Positions 40,949 through 50,020 of a DNA stretch of 64,000 bases are shown one piece after another. Location: assembly GCA_040080835.1 (NCBI GenBank), contig JBEBHP010000001.1:248001-312000 (forward strand), given 5' to 3'. The position numbers and the translations under genes were made by a program. Below the pieces are notes generated by a model. That model saw only the letters and a program-made list of their open reading frames with translations. It did not search any database and was not told where the DNA came from. Source of the DNA: SZUA-430 sp040080835 (GTDB taxonomy: Bacteria > Pseudomonadota > Alphaproteobacteria > Micropepsales > Micropepsaceae). Position 1 is the stretch's first letter; every line of letters starts with the position of its first letter.

Positions 40949-43204
40949 TTAAATGACAACACGCTCTTTGATTGCAAATTCCTTCAAATGCTCTCGAAGC
41001 GAGTGGTCCGTTTTCTGCAGGAGGGTGTTCATGAGCCCGGCGATCCGGCTGCTGTCCAGGCCCAGAATCATCTGTTTGACCGGTCCAATCGATGCAGGAG
41101 CCATGGACAGGGACCTGAAGCCCAGCCCAACAAGCGCCAGGGCTTCAAGCGGCCTGCCAGCCATTTCCCCGCATACTGTCACGGGGACACCACGATCACG
41201 GGCCTGGTCGGAAATTAGTTTCAGGAAATTAAGCATAGGCGGGCTCAGCACGTCATACCTGTTGCCGAGCCTTGGATTTCCACGGTCACTTGCAAACAGG
41301 AACTGCGCCAGGTCGTTCGACCCGACAGAGATGAAGTCCGTCATCGACAGAAGCGACGGCAGCTGGAACGCGAGCGCGGGCACCTCGAGCATGGTACCCA
41401 CCCTGATCTTGCGAGGCGGCACACCATTCGTGCGGGCCAGCCGTGCCAGCTCTCGCTCCACCAGCGCCTTCGCAGCGCGGAATTCAGCCACTTCTGCCAC
41501 CATCGGGAACATCAGGTCGAGATCCCGACCGCACGACGCCTTGAGCAGGGCCCGGATCTGGTAGCGCAGCAGCGCTGGCCGGTCGAGCGTGACACGGATC
41601 GCCCGCCACCCCATGGCAGGGTTCTCCTCGACCACGGCACGAACGTAGGGCAGCACCTTGTCTCCGCCCAGGTCCAGCGTCCGGAACACCACCGACCCGC
41701 CTGCAGCCCCGTCCAGCACCGCGCTGTACAGCTCCACCAGATCCTGAAGCTTTGGCATCTCGCTTGAGATCATGAACTGGAGTTCGGTCCGGAACAGACC
41801 GATGCCTTCAGCTCCTGTTTCCGCCAGATGCGGGAGGTCAGCCTTTAACCCCGCATTCATCATGAGACGAATTCTTTCGCCATCCAGCGTGACGGCAGGA
41901 AGGGATCGCTGTGCCGCAAAGGCCGCCTGGCGCTGCGCCCGCAGGGCCAGCTTGTGACGGTAGGCTTCGCGCACTTCATGGGTCGGCCGGACGTGGATAT
42001 CGGCAGCCTCACCATCCACAATGACCCAGTCACCGGGCTCCACCTGGTCGATCACCCCGGCGATCCGGCCGATCAGCGGTATGTCGAGCGCCCGCGCCAC
42101 AATCGCAACGTGACTGGTGGGAGACCCTTCTTCCAGCACCAGGCCGCGCAATTTGCTTCGGTCGTAATCAAGCAGTTCGGCGGGCCCCATGCTTCGGGCG
42201 AATAGGATCGTATCGGACGGAAGCGACTCGTGCGCCGACGTGTCTGCGCGACCTGCAAGATGCCTGAGCAGCCTGTTCGCCAGGTCATCAAGGTCATGCA
42301 GGCGGTCAAGAAGTGGCGAGTCCGCCTGCCGTGACATGCGCGCACGCATGTCGTTTTGCACACGCTCGACCGCCGCTTCTGCCGTCAGTCCTGTGTGCAC
42401 GGCCTCTCTCAGTTTCAGAAGCCAGCCGCGGTCATCAGCAAACATCCGGTATGTTTCAAGTACGTCTCGCGTTTCACCCGTGATCACCGAGTCTTCAGTG
42501 GCAAGCATGGCATCCAGCGAGTCGCGCAGCTCTGAAATGGCCTTGTCGAGTCTCAGCCTCTCGCTTGCCATGTCATCGGCGATGAGCTTTTCCACCTTGA
42601 CACGCGGCTCGTGCAGCACCGCGCGTCCCATGGCGATACCCTCGCAGAAGGAAACACCATTTCCGCGCCACGGTCGATCGCGGCGCGGCCCTGCTTCGAT
42701 TTCGCCGAGGTCATTGAGCGACCCCGAGACAACCATCTCGGCAAGGACCATGGCGATCGTGTGCAGCGCCTCGACTTCCTCTTCGTCGTAGTGACGGTGA
42801 GTACGGTTTTGCACGGCGACCACGCCCAGCGTCCGCCCGCTTCGCGAGATCGGTACGCCAAGCATCGACTGATAGGGGTCCTCGCCCGTCTCCGGCCGGT
42901 ACGAGAAGCTTGGATGCGTCGGTGCGTCGGAAAGGTTCAATGCGCGGCAATGCAACGCCACGTCGCCGACGATTCCCTCGCCCATCTTAAGGCGGGTTGT
43001 GTGCACGGCGTCCTTGTTCAGGCCTTCGGTGGCGAACAGCTCAAGCCAACCTCCCGCCTTGATCAGGTAGATCGAGCAAACCTCCGCCACCATGTTGGCG
43101 GCGATAAGGTGCACGATCTTGTCCAGACGCGCCTGCGCCGTAATGCGCTCACCCATGATGTTGCGCATATTTCGCAGGAGACCACGAGGACCTGCTATTG
43201 GCAT
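40949..43204 (-). CDS. ptsP: Phosphoenolpyruvate-protein phosphotransferase PtsP (nitrogen PTS enzyme I)
   Basis: First component of the nitrogen-related phosphotransferase system. The N-terminal GAF domain (about 20-155: KIVHLIAANMVAEVCSIYLI, VAVQNRTHRHYDEEEVEALH) is followed by the PEP-utilising N-domain, the phosphohistidine site VLEEGSPTSHVAIVARALDI (about 347-365) and the TIM-barrel domain (GIGLFRTELQFM, VPALAFQLPSLLSMTDFISV, GSNDLAQFLFASDRGNPRLG). 751 residues is normal for EI-Ntr. It starts four bases after the lysC stop on the same strand; the pairing of these genes is common in alphaproteobacteria. ptsO/ptsN partners are not in the window. Confidence 0.95.
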   Translation of the reverse strand: MPIAGPRGLLRNMRNIMGERITAQARLDKIVHLIAANMVAEVCSIYLIKAGGWLELFATEGLNKDAVHTTRLKMGEGIVGDVALHCRALNLSDAPTHPSFSYRPETGEDPYQSMLGVPISRSGRTLGVVAVQNRTHRHYDEEEVEALHTIAMVLAEMVVSGSLNDLGEIEAGPRRDRPWRGNGVSFCEGIAMGRAVLHEPRVKVEKLIADDMASERLRLDKAISELRDSLDAMLATEDSVITGETRDVLETYRMFADDRGWLLKLREAVHTGLTAEAAVERVQNDMRARMSRQADSPLLDRLHDLDDLANRLLRHLAGRADTSAHESLPSDTILFARSMGPAELLDYDRSKLRGLVLEEGSPTSHVAIVARALDIPLIGRIAGVIDQVEPGDWVIVDGEAADIHVRPTHEVREAYRHKLALRAQRQAAFAAQRSLPAVTLDGERIRLMMNAGLKADLPHLAETGAEGIGLFRTELQFMISSEMPKLQDLVELYSAVLDGAAGGSVVFRTLDLGGDKVLPYVRAVVEENPAMGWRAIRVTLDRPALLRYQIRALLKASCGRDLDLMFPMVAEVAEFRAAKALVERELARLARTNGVPPRKIRVGTMLEVPALAFQLPSLLSMTDFISVGSNDLAQFLFASDRGNPRLGNRYDVLSPPMLNFLKLISDQARDRGVPVTVCGEMAGRPLEALALVGLGFRSLSMAPASIGPVKQMILGLDSSRIAGLMNTLLQKTDHSLREHLKEFAIKERVVI

Positions 43205-43208
43205 AGCG

Positions 43209-44426
43209 CTACTTGTCTAACCCGTACGTCGTGTGAAGTGCCCGGACGGCAGTGTCCGTGAACTCTGCCGCAATAAGCACACTGATTTTGATTTCCGATG
43301 TGGAAATGACCTGAATATTGATCCCCTTTTCAGCAAGGGTCTTGAACATGGCTTGGGCAACACCGGCATGCACGCGCATGCCCACCCCGATCACACTGAC
43401 CTTTGCCACGCCCTTGTCCGTCAGAAGCTTCTGCTGTCCGATTGTCGAATGGTTGCGTTCAATGATGTGGATCGCGCGCTCGAACTCGGCACGCCCGACC
43501 GTGAAAGTCATGTCCGTGAACTTGCCGTCCTCGGACGTATTCTGGACTATCATGTCGACATTGATGCCGCCGTCGGCGAGCGGGCCAAAAATCGCGGCCG
43601 CCACCCCGGGCTTGTCTGGAACTTTCACCAGCGTGATCTTTGCTTCATCACGGCTATAGGCGATGCCGCTGACCAGTTGTTGTTCCACGATCTCGTCCTC
43701 GTCACATACCAGAGTGCCTGGCAGGTCTTCAAAGCTCGAAAGCACTTGCACGCGCACACGGTGAATCATTGCAAGCTCAACCGAGCGCGTCTGCAGGACC
43801 TTCGCACCCAATGATGCCATTTCAAGCATCTCTTCATATGAAATCTTTTCCAGCTTCCGCGCTTTGGGCGTAATGCGCGGATCGGTCGTGTAAACGCCGT
43901 CCACATCGGTATAGATGTCACAACGTTCCGCCTTCAGCGCAGCGGCAATCGCAACCGCACTTGTATCTGAACCGCCGCGACCCAACGTCGTGATTCGATT
44001 TTCCGGCCCGATGCCCTGGAAGCCTGCAACGACCGCGACCTGCCCTTGTGACAGGCCTGTCTCGAGTTCCCTGGTGTCGATCCCGGTAATCGAAGCTGAC
44101 CCATGCAATCCGTTGGTATGGATCGGCAACTGCCAGCCGAGCCACGACCTGGCCTGAATTCCCAGGTGCTGAAGCGCGATGGCCAGAAGGCCGACAGTCA
44201 CTTGTTCGCCCGAAGAAACCACAGCGTCGTATTCACGCGCATCATGCAGCGGCGACAGCTCCTTGGCCCAGCCAACCAGCTTGTTCGTTTCGCCTGCCAT
44301 GGCCGAAAGGACAACGGCAACCTCATAGCCGCGCTCAACCTCGCGCTTGACCTTGAGGGCTACATTTCGGATACGTTCCAGGTCAGCGACCGACGTTCCG
44401 CCGAACTTCATGACGAGTCTAGGCAT
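43209..44426 (-). CDS. lysC: Aspartate kinase
   Basis: Phosphorylates aspartate for lysine, threonine, methionine and diaminopimelate synthesis. The ATG at 44426 gives MPRLVMKFGGTSVADLERIR, the standard start; the longer frame to 44513 lacks family character. The kinase domain continues with VVAGFQGIGPENRITTLGRG-GSDTSAVAIAAAL, and two ACT domains follow (KITLVKVPDKPGVAAAIFGP and KVSVIGVGMRVHAGVAQAMF, with the second ending ISTSEIKISVLIAAEFTDTA). About 405 residues. Feedback control by lysine or threonine is expected via the ACT domains. Followed directly by ptsP. Confidence 0.97.
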   Translation of the reverse strand: MPRLVMKFGGTSVADLERIRNVALKVKREVERGYEVAVVLSAMAGETNKLVGWAKELSPLHDAREYDAVVSSGEQVTVGLLAIALQHLGIQARSWLGWQLPIHTNGLHGSASITGIDTRELETGLSQGQVAVVAGFQGIGPENRITTLGRGGSDTSAVAIAAALKAERCDIYTDVDGVYTTDPRITPKARKLEKISYEEMLEMASLGAKVLQTRSVELAMIHRVRVQVLSSFEDLPGTLVCDEDEIVEQQLVSGIAYSRDEAKITLVKVPDKPGVAAAIFGPLADGGINVDMIVQNTSEDGKFTDMTFTVGRAEFERAIHIIERNHSTIGQQKLLTDKGVAKVSVIGVGMRVHAGVAQAMFKTLAEKGINIQVISTSEIKISVLIAAEFTDTAVRALHTTYGLDK

Positions 44427-44532
44427 GGGAGAGCGCGGCGTTACGTCCGTGTGATTAGGGGGTTGTTTGGCATCGGGTGGGGTATAGTTAGAACTCCTGA
44501 CTTTGTCACGCAACGCACGGAGCTAGGCAACA

Positions 44533-45285
44533 GTGTCTGTGGTCACATCGTCTCAATCCACAATTGATGAAGCCGAGGTCGCCCGATTCTCGGCACTCGC
44601 CGCCGAGTGGTGGAATCCGCATGGGAAATTTGCAGTTCTGCACAAATTTAACCCAGTCCGTCTCGGCTTCATCCGCAAGCACACCCTGTCCCACTTCAAA
44701 AGGGACCCCAAAAGCGTGACGCCGTTTCACGGGCTACGACTTCTGGATATAGGCTGTGGCGGTGGCTTGTTGAGTGAACCCATGGCCCGTATGGGCTTTG
44801 AAGTTGTAGGCGCGGACGCCTCCGAAAAGAACATCAGGACAGCCGCAGCCCATGCAAGGGAACAGGAACTGCCCATCGACTATCGCGCAACCAGTGCCGA
44901 GGAACTGGCGGGGTTGGGCGAACGCTTTGATGTCATCCTGAACATGGAAGTTATTGAGCACGTCGCGGATCGGAATCTGTTCCTGTCCCGGTGCGCCGAG
45001 ATGCTCAAGCCCGGCGGGCTCATGTTTGTCGCAACCATCAACAGGACGGCAAAATCCTATGCCCTGGCGATCATCGGGGCTGAATACATCCTGGGATGGA
45101 TCCCGAAAGGGACTCACGACTGGAACAAGTTCATCAAACCCATGGAACTCGATACCGACCTGAGTCGCGCCGGCCTTGATGTGACGGTTGAATCAGGTGT
45201 CATGTTCAACCCGCTGACCGGTCAGTGGATCCTCTCCACTGATACGGACGTAAACTACATGGTCCTATCCGAAAAGAGCGCCTAG
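44533..45285 (+). CDS. ubiG: Ubiquinone biosynthesis O-methyltransferase UbiG
   Basis: Performs the O-methylation steps of ubiquinone synthesis. The start is GTG at 44533 (MSVVTSSQSTIDEAEVARFS); GGAG lies 12 bases upstream. The SAM motif is LLDIGCGGGLLSEPMARMGF, then VVGADASEKNIRTAAAHA, VILNMEVIEHVADRNLFLSR, LKPGGLMFVATINRTAKSYA and the family signature GAEYILGWIPKGTHDWNKFI. 250 residues. Divergent from lysC across a 106-base gap. Its stop shares CTAG with the convergent DUF1178 gene. Confidence 0.96.
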   Translation: MSVVTSSQSTIDEAEVARFSALAAEWWNPHGKFAVLHKFNPVRLGFIRKHTLSHFKRDPKSVTPFHGLRLLDIGCGGGLLSEPMARMGFEVVGADASEKNIRTAAAHAREQELPIDYRATSAEELAGLGERFDVILNMEVIEHVADRNLFLSRCAEMLKPGGLMFVATINRTAKSYALAIIGAEYILGWIPKGTHDWNKFIKPMELDTDLSRAGLDVTVESGVMFNPLTGQWILSTDTDVNYMVLSEKSA

Positions 45286-45695
45286 GAATCGGTTCGTGGA
45301 ACATTGGGAAGCGGCGCAACAGGAATTCCTTCCTCGATCAGGTCACGCGCATCCTTAAGCGTTGCCTCGCCATAGATCTGGCGCTCTTTTGCATCACCCA
45401 AATGAATGGCCCGCGCTTCGTCAGCGAAGCGCTCGCCGACATATTCAGCGTCCTTTTCCACCTGCTTGCGGACTTGCGTGGCCCATTCGCGCATCGCCTT
45501 GGCAGTTGCTGCAGCCTTGGACAGATCATTCTTCTTGGAGACCGCTGGCGCCATGGGCGCTTTCTTCACAGTCTTCGAATTGCAGATCGGACAGGACAAT
45601 AGTCCCTTCTGCGCCTGTGTCTCGAACGCGGTGCTGTCGCGGAACCAGCCTTCAAATCCATGGTTCTTTTTGCAGATGAGTTGATAGTGGATCAT
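45282..45695 (-). CDS. DUF1178 family protein
   Basis: Conserved protein of unknown function, about 137 residues from the ATG at 45695. The N-terminus MIHYQLICKKNHGFEGWFRD carries one cysteine, and the zinc-ribbon-like pair is LLSCPICNSKTVKKAPMAP. The C-terminal part has DEARAIHLGDAKERQIYGEA and DLIEEGIPVAPLPNVP, both typical of DUF1178. An upstream ATG at 45713 is possible. Tail-to-tail with ubiG. Confidence 0.9.
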   Translation of the reverse strand: MIHYQLICKKNHGFEGWFRDSTAFETQAQKGLLSCPICNSKTVKKAPMAPAVSKKNDLSKAAATAKAMREWATQVRKQVEKDAEYVGERFADEARAIHLGDAKERQIYGEATLKDARDLIEEGIPVAPLPNVPRTDS

Positions 45696-45862
45696 GTCCC
45701 GTCGGAATTCCACACGCCGTACTGTGCGTTGAACGAAGTCTCGAAGATGGCGACGAAAGTCAGTCTCCGCAAGTCCGCCTATGGCACGCTGTTCTGGTTA
45801 ACATTTTGTAAACTTGCGGATTCTTGGCGATTTCAGCGCGTTTGAAACAAATCCCGCTCCAC

Positions 45863-47095
45863 TCAGGTCACCGCTTTTCTCCGCTGGAATTCGGGACGGT
45901 CCCAGAGCCTTTGCTCCATGACGCTCCTGAGGACCATCACGGCATCGAAGACATCCACAAATCTGGTCGTCAGCGGCGCCAGTCCAAAACGAACGATATC
46001 GGGTGCACGGAAGTCTCCGATGACGCCGTGGTGTATGAGCGCCTGGCAGACCGCGTAGCCGTGCTTGTGGGACAACGACACCTGCGCACCCCTGTCTGAC
46101 GGGTTTCGCGGACTTTCGATCTTGAATTCAAATGGCGACAGCACCTCGTCGGCCACAAGCATGAACAATTCTGAAAGCTGTCCGGACTTGGCACGCACAA
46201 GCGTCATGTCGATATCGTCAAAGACAGTAAGCGCCGCTTCCAGGGCAACAAGCGATAGTACCGGCGGCGTGCCGGACAGCACCCGGTTAATGCCTGGCGC
46301 CGCCACATAGTCATCGGCGAAGTCGAATGGCGCAGTGTGACCCAGCCAGCCCTGAAGCGGTTGTTCAAAGCCTCCCTGGTGTCGCTGGGCAACGTAGGTA
46401 TACGACGGTGCACCGGGGCCACCATTCAGATACTTGTAGCCACAACCCACCGCGAAGTCGGCGTCGCACGCGGCGACCTGCAGATCCATCGCACCGGCAC
46501 TGTGCGACAAATCCCACACGATCATGGCACCCTTCGCGTGTGCGGCGCGTGTCAGTGACGCCATGTCATAACGATAGCCTGTCCTGTAATTCACATGCGT
46601 CAGCGACACGATGGACACGCCCTCATCAATTGCAGAAGCCAGGTTGTCTGGCCTGACCCTGACGAGTTCCGCTCCAGCCCACGACGCCACACCCTGCGCA
46701 ATGTAGGTATCGGTTGGAAAATCTGCCACCAGCCCCAGGATCTTGTTCCTGCCCTTCGACAGGCGCAGAGCCGCCGTCAAAACCTTGAACAGATTGACAG
46801 ATGTTGAATCCGAAACGATCACGTCTTCAGCCGGCACGCCGATCAACCGCGCGATCTTTGCGCCGACGCGCTGTGGCGCCCGATACCAGCCGGCTTCATT
46901 CCAGGACCGGATCAGTCCCCGCCCCCACTCGTGTTCAATCGCATTTGTCAGGCGCGCGCTCACCGCCTTCGGCAGGCACCCGAGAGAGTTTCCATCGAGA
47001 TAAATCTCCCCTGACGGAAGCCGGAAACGCTCGCGAACAAACGCAAGGGGATCTGCCTGGTCCATCAACAGACACTGGGCGCGATCCATGCTCAT
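45863..47095 (-). CDS. kynU: Kynureninase
   Basis: PLP enzyme that cleaves kynurenine to anthranilate and alanine in tryptophan degradation. The ATG at 47095 overlaps the stop of the hydrolase gene upstream (ATGA), and gives about 410 residues. The family text is PSGEIYLDGNSLGCLPKAVS, HEWGRGLIRSWNEAGWYRAP, DSTSVNLFKVL, IVWDLSHSAGAMDLQVAACD, the PLP lysine in GCGYKYLNGGPGAPSY, and the end IVRFGLAPLTTRFVDVFDAV. Other kynurenine-pathway genes (tdo, formamidase) are not recognisable nearby unless the broken hydrolase is the formamidase. Confidence 0.93.
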   Translation of the reverse strand: MSMDRAQCLLMDQADPLAFVRERFRLPSGEIYLDGNSLGCLPKAVSARLTNAIEHEWGRGLIRSWNEAGWYRAPQRVGAKIARLIGVPAEDVIVSDSTSVNLFKVLTAALRLSKGRNKILGLVADFPTDTYIAQGVASWAGAELVRVRPDNLASAIDEGVSIVSLTHVNYRTGYRYDMASLTRAAHAKGAMIVWDLSHSAGAMDLQVAACDADFAVGCGYKYLNGGPGAPSYTYVAQRHQGGFEQPLQGWLGHTAPFDFADDYVAAPGINRVLSGTPPVLSLVALEAALTVFDDIDMTLVRAKSGQLSELFMLVADEVLSPFEFKIESPRNPSDRGAQVSLSHKHGYAVCQALIHHGVIGDFRAPDIVRFGLAPLTTRFVDVFDAVMVLRSVMEQRLWDRPEFQRRKAVT

Positions 47096-48018
47096 TTCAG
47101 CAGGGCCTCTATCTCGCTCAGCACGTGGTTCCACGCCGCAGCTGACGGATCGATCAGTTCAAAGTGCCCCGCACCCGCAATCGTCTGAACGTATACGGTA
47201 TCACCTTGCTCTTTGGCATGCGCCGCATAGCGGTCACCAAATTCCGGCGGCACAATCCTGTCCAGTTCACCAGAAATCACGGACTGCCTGACATGCGATG
47301 GCAGCAGACGCATCGGTGAGGTGTCCGCATAAACGTCCGCTCCAGCGCGTGAACTCGCTGACACAAGCGCATCGATCGTGGAGGGTCCCCCGCAGGCGTC
47401 GGGGCCTGTTTCACGGTAGGCCTCAAGATCATTGATGCCCGCCAGGCTCACCACACCCCGCAGCACAAATGCGTCCGCCTTGTACAGCAGGGATGTCTTG
47501 GCGATGCTGCGGCGACCGGCAAGCTAGGTGACCAGGTGACCGCCGGCGGAGTGCCCGACGGCGACAACCCGGCTCAGGTCCAGCGGATGCTTTTTTGCAA
47601 GCGCGTGAAGAATATCCATGGCCGACGCTGCATCCAGGAATGTTCCAGGATAGCCACCGCCCTCGTCTCCGATGCGACGATAGTCGAAGCTCCAGACCGC
47701 ATAACCGCGGTCACGCAATGCCGCCGACATGTAGGCCATCAACTCTGGTCCGGGGAGCTCAGCAAGCCAGCAACCACCATGCACAACGACGATCGTTGCA
47801 AATGGACCCTTGCCAGCCGGCAGCCACAGTTCGCCAAACTGGTGCGCATGCTTTCCGAAATGAATTGTCTCGTTGGGCGTCTCGCGGGGTCGTGCCATCA
47901 GCTCGCTGAAGCCGATAGGGGCAGCAGCCGCTTGCACGCATCCAGTCATCAAAACCAGTGCGGCCAAGGCTGCGTTATGGATCATTCGCCTGGCTGCCAA
48001 CTGAAAACGGACGGTCAT
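47092..48018 (-). pseudogene. Alpha/beta hydrolase (lipoprotein-type signal) interrupted by one in-frame amber codon
   Basis: A single frame of 309 codons from 48018 to 47092 is broken only by TAG at 47524-47526. The first part has a lipoprotein-type signal (ALAALVLMTGC), LPAGKGPFATIVVVHGGCWL, YAVWSFDYRRIGDEGGGYPG and the nucleophile elbow VAVGHSAGGHLVT, directly before the stop. After it the same frame continues LAGRRSIAKTSLLYKADAFV, VVSLAGINDLEAYRETGP, the acid region SGELDRIVPPEFGDRYAAHA and the histidine region GAGHFELIDPSAAAW. A tryptophan (TGG) or glutamine (CAG) codon changed by one base would explain it. The start may be 48018 or 47985. It overlaps the nitrilase-family gene, and its stop overlaps the kynU start (ATGA). 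Confidence 0.85.
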
Positions 48019-48817
48019 GTGTCAGCGCCGGAATGCGCTGCCGGGCCTCAACGACCTTCGCGGGATCAACATCCGCGAAAATCACACATGGTTCATCGCC
48101 AGCTTCGGCGATGATGGCGCCCCACGGGTCAACGATCATGCTGTGCCCAAACGTGTGGCGACCGTTCTCGTGCTTGCCACCCTGCGCGGCTGCAATCACG
48201 TAGCATCCGGTTTCGATGGCTCGCGCGCGTTGCAGGATATGCCAGTGCGCAATGCCGGTCGTATGGGTGAAGGCTGCAGGTATCGACAGGAACGACGCGC
48301 CTGCCCTGGCAAGCGCCCGATAGAGTTGCGGAAACCGCAAGTCGTAACAGACACTCAGCCCGATCTTGCCCCACGGCATGTCAGCCACAACCGCCCGCTC
48401 ACCGCGCCGAAAATTTCGTGACTCGCGATAGACCTCGCCATTCGGCAGATCCACGTCAAACATGTGAATTTTGTCGTAGGTCGCAGTAACATCGCCGGCA
48501 GCGCTGATCAGAAACGACCTGTTGGCGCACTGGCGTTCTGCAACCCTGATTGGCATTGATCCGATCAGCAGCCATATCTGAAGTTCAGCTGCGAGATTTC
48601 GGAATGCCTTCAGCGCAACGTCGTCTTCCTCGACGCTGACCTTCGAAAACAGCCGGTCCGATTCCGCCTCGAACAGCGACGTGACTTCAGGCGTCGCAAC
48701 AAAGTTGGCGCCCTTGGCGTTCGCTTCCCTGATGAGGGAGCACGCGGTCTGGATGTTGGCTGTCAGGTCCATGCCTGTGCGCATCTGCACACAGGCCGCT
48801 CGAAATTTTCCGCTCAT
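47975..48817 (-). CDS. Carbon-nitrogen hydrolase (nitrilase superfamily, Nit-like)
   Basis: About 280 residues from the ATG at 48817 (MSGKFRAACVQMRTGMDLTA). The Glu-Lys-Cys triad is visible: Glu in VATPEVTSLFE, Lys in YDKIHMFDVDLPNG, Cys in IGLSVCYDLRFPQLYRALAR. The text AFTHTTGIAHWHILQRARAI and DPWGAIIAEAGDEP is typical of Nit-type amidases, which repair deaminated glutathione; the substrate here is inferred from family similarity only. It lies 11 bases after grxC on the same strand. Confidence 0.9.
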   Translation of the reverse strand: MSGKFRAACVQMRTGMDLTANIQTACSLIREANAKGANFVATPEVTSLFEAESDRLFSKVSVEEDDVALKAFRNLAAELQIWLLIGSMPIRVAERQCANRSFLISAAGDVTATYDKIHMFDVDLPNGEVYRESRNFRRGERAVVADMPWGKIGLSVCYDLRFPQLYRALARAGASFLSIPAAFTHTTGIAHWHILQRARAIETGCYVIAAAQGGKHENGRHTFGHSMIVDPWGAIIAEAGDEPCVIFADVDPAKVVEARQRIPALTHDRPFSVGSQANDP

Positions 48818-48827
48818 GCGGCTTAAA

Positions 48828-49130
48828 TTAGCCGCGGACCCGCTCCAAGAGCAAGTCAAGCTGGCCCTTGTCGTCAAGGTCATGAAGGTCGTCGCAGCCG
48901 CCAACATGCGTTTCCCCGATGAATATTTGGGGCACCGTGTGACGGCCCTTCGCACGCTTCAGCATTTCGGCGCGCTTCTCGGCATCCATGCCGACATCGA
49001 TCTCTGTAAAATGAACGCCCTTCTTGCGAAGCAGCGCCTTCGCCCGATTGCAATACGGACACAGCAGCGTTGAATAAACCACGACCTCGCTGCGAACTGC
49101 GTTTTTGACTTCAGCGCTTTGCATCGACAC
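48828..49130 (-). CDS. grxC: Glutaredoxin 3
   Basis: Dithiol glutaredoxin of 100 residues that reduces disulphides with glutathione. Active site CPYC (residues 24-27) in VVYSTLLCPYCNRAKALLRK, glutathione-binding TVPQIFIGETHVGGCDDLHD with the cis-Pro. A start at 49130 or 49124 is possible. The Nit-type gene starts 11 bases downstream; a glutathione-linked role of both genes would be consistent. Confidence 0.95.
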   Translation of the reverse strand: MSMQSAEVKNAVRSEVVVYSTLLCPYCNRAKALLRKKGVHFTEIDVGMDAEKRAEMLKRAKGRHTVPQIFIGETHVGGCDDLHDLDDKGQLDLLLERVRG

Positions 49131-49197
49131 AGGACTACGACTCTACAAGAGACCCTGCACTATAACCCGCAGACCCTCTGCTGGTCTGCATCAGAGG

Positions 49198-49971
49198 TTA
49201 CGTCGAAAAATTTAACGGGCGCACAACACGAGCCAGTGTGATCACCGACACACTCTGCACACCACAGCGGAAAAGCGCCTTGGAACAAGCCTGGACGGTC
49301 GCTCCCGTGGTTAGCACGTCATCAACCAGAACCACGTTTTTCCCGCGCAGATTCTGCCGGGCGGCAGCCGAAACTGTGAACGCCCTGGCAACATTCTTGA
49401 GCCGCGCCCGGGCGGAAACCATCTCGCCTTGGCTAAGCGTTGCCTTGGCCCTGACAAGCCAGGCAGATTGAACTGCAATACCTGACAGCCTGCCAACCCC
49501 GTGTGCCAGCAGCGCCGCCTGATTGTAGCGGCGGACAAACAGGCGCCGCCAGTGCAACGGCACAGGCACAACTACGTCGCTCTCCTGCAACAGTTCCCGT
49601 GCCGCTGTATTCATCCACCGGCAAAACAGAGGGCAATTTTCAAGCTTGTCCGCATGCTTGAAGCCAAGGATCAGGTCACGGCTCGCATCGTCATACGCGA
49701 TCGCCGATCGCAACCATTTGAACGTCGGCGGACGTGCAAGGCACGCCCCGCATTTCACGCCGTAACCAAGATCATGCGGAAAAGGCAATCCGCATTGCAC
49801 GCAATGAGGTGGCCCCAGAAACCGGATCGCAGCCCAGCACGCACCACAAACCGATTGTGGCTCACTGACTGGCGAACGGCACTTCAGGCAAAGCGGTGGT
49901 AAAATCAGGTCCAGAACTCTGCGGCCCGCGGCCCTGAAAAATCGCCCGGCTTGAACCTCCGTCAGCTTCAT
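49198..49971 (-). CDS. ComF family protein (phosphoribosyltransferase)
   Basis: 257 residues. The N-terminal part carries four cysteine pairs that suggest zinc binding: LCLKCRSP, SVCGACWAAI, HCVQCGLPFPHD and KCGACLARPP. The C-terminal phosphoribosyltransferase motif is NVVLVDDVLTTGATVQACSK, with VVPVPLHWRRLFVRRYNQAA before it. ComF proteins are linked to DNA uptake in some bacteria, but this family is widespread in non-competent species. The gene is divergent from the methyltransferase at 50021. Confidence 0.92.
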   Translation of the reverse strand: MKLTEVQAGRFFRAAGRRVLDLILPPLCLKCRSPVSEPQSVCGACWAAIRFLGPPHCVQCGLPFPHDLGYGVKCGACLARPPTFKWLRSAIAYDDASRDLILGFKHADKLENCPLFCRWMNTAARELLQESDVVVPVPLHWRRLFVRRYNQAALLAHGVGRLSGIAVQSAWLVRAKATLSQGEMVSARARLKNVARAFTVSAAARQNLRGKNVVLVDDVLTTGATVQACSKALFRCGVQSVSVITLARVVRPLNFST

Positions 49972-50020
49972 GAAACACCCGTGACTTCAGTTGTTAGATC
50001 GAGTGATATCGCCGACCACC

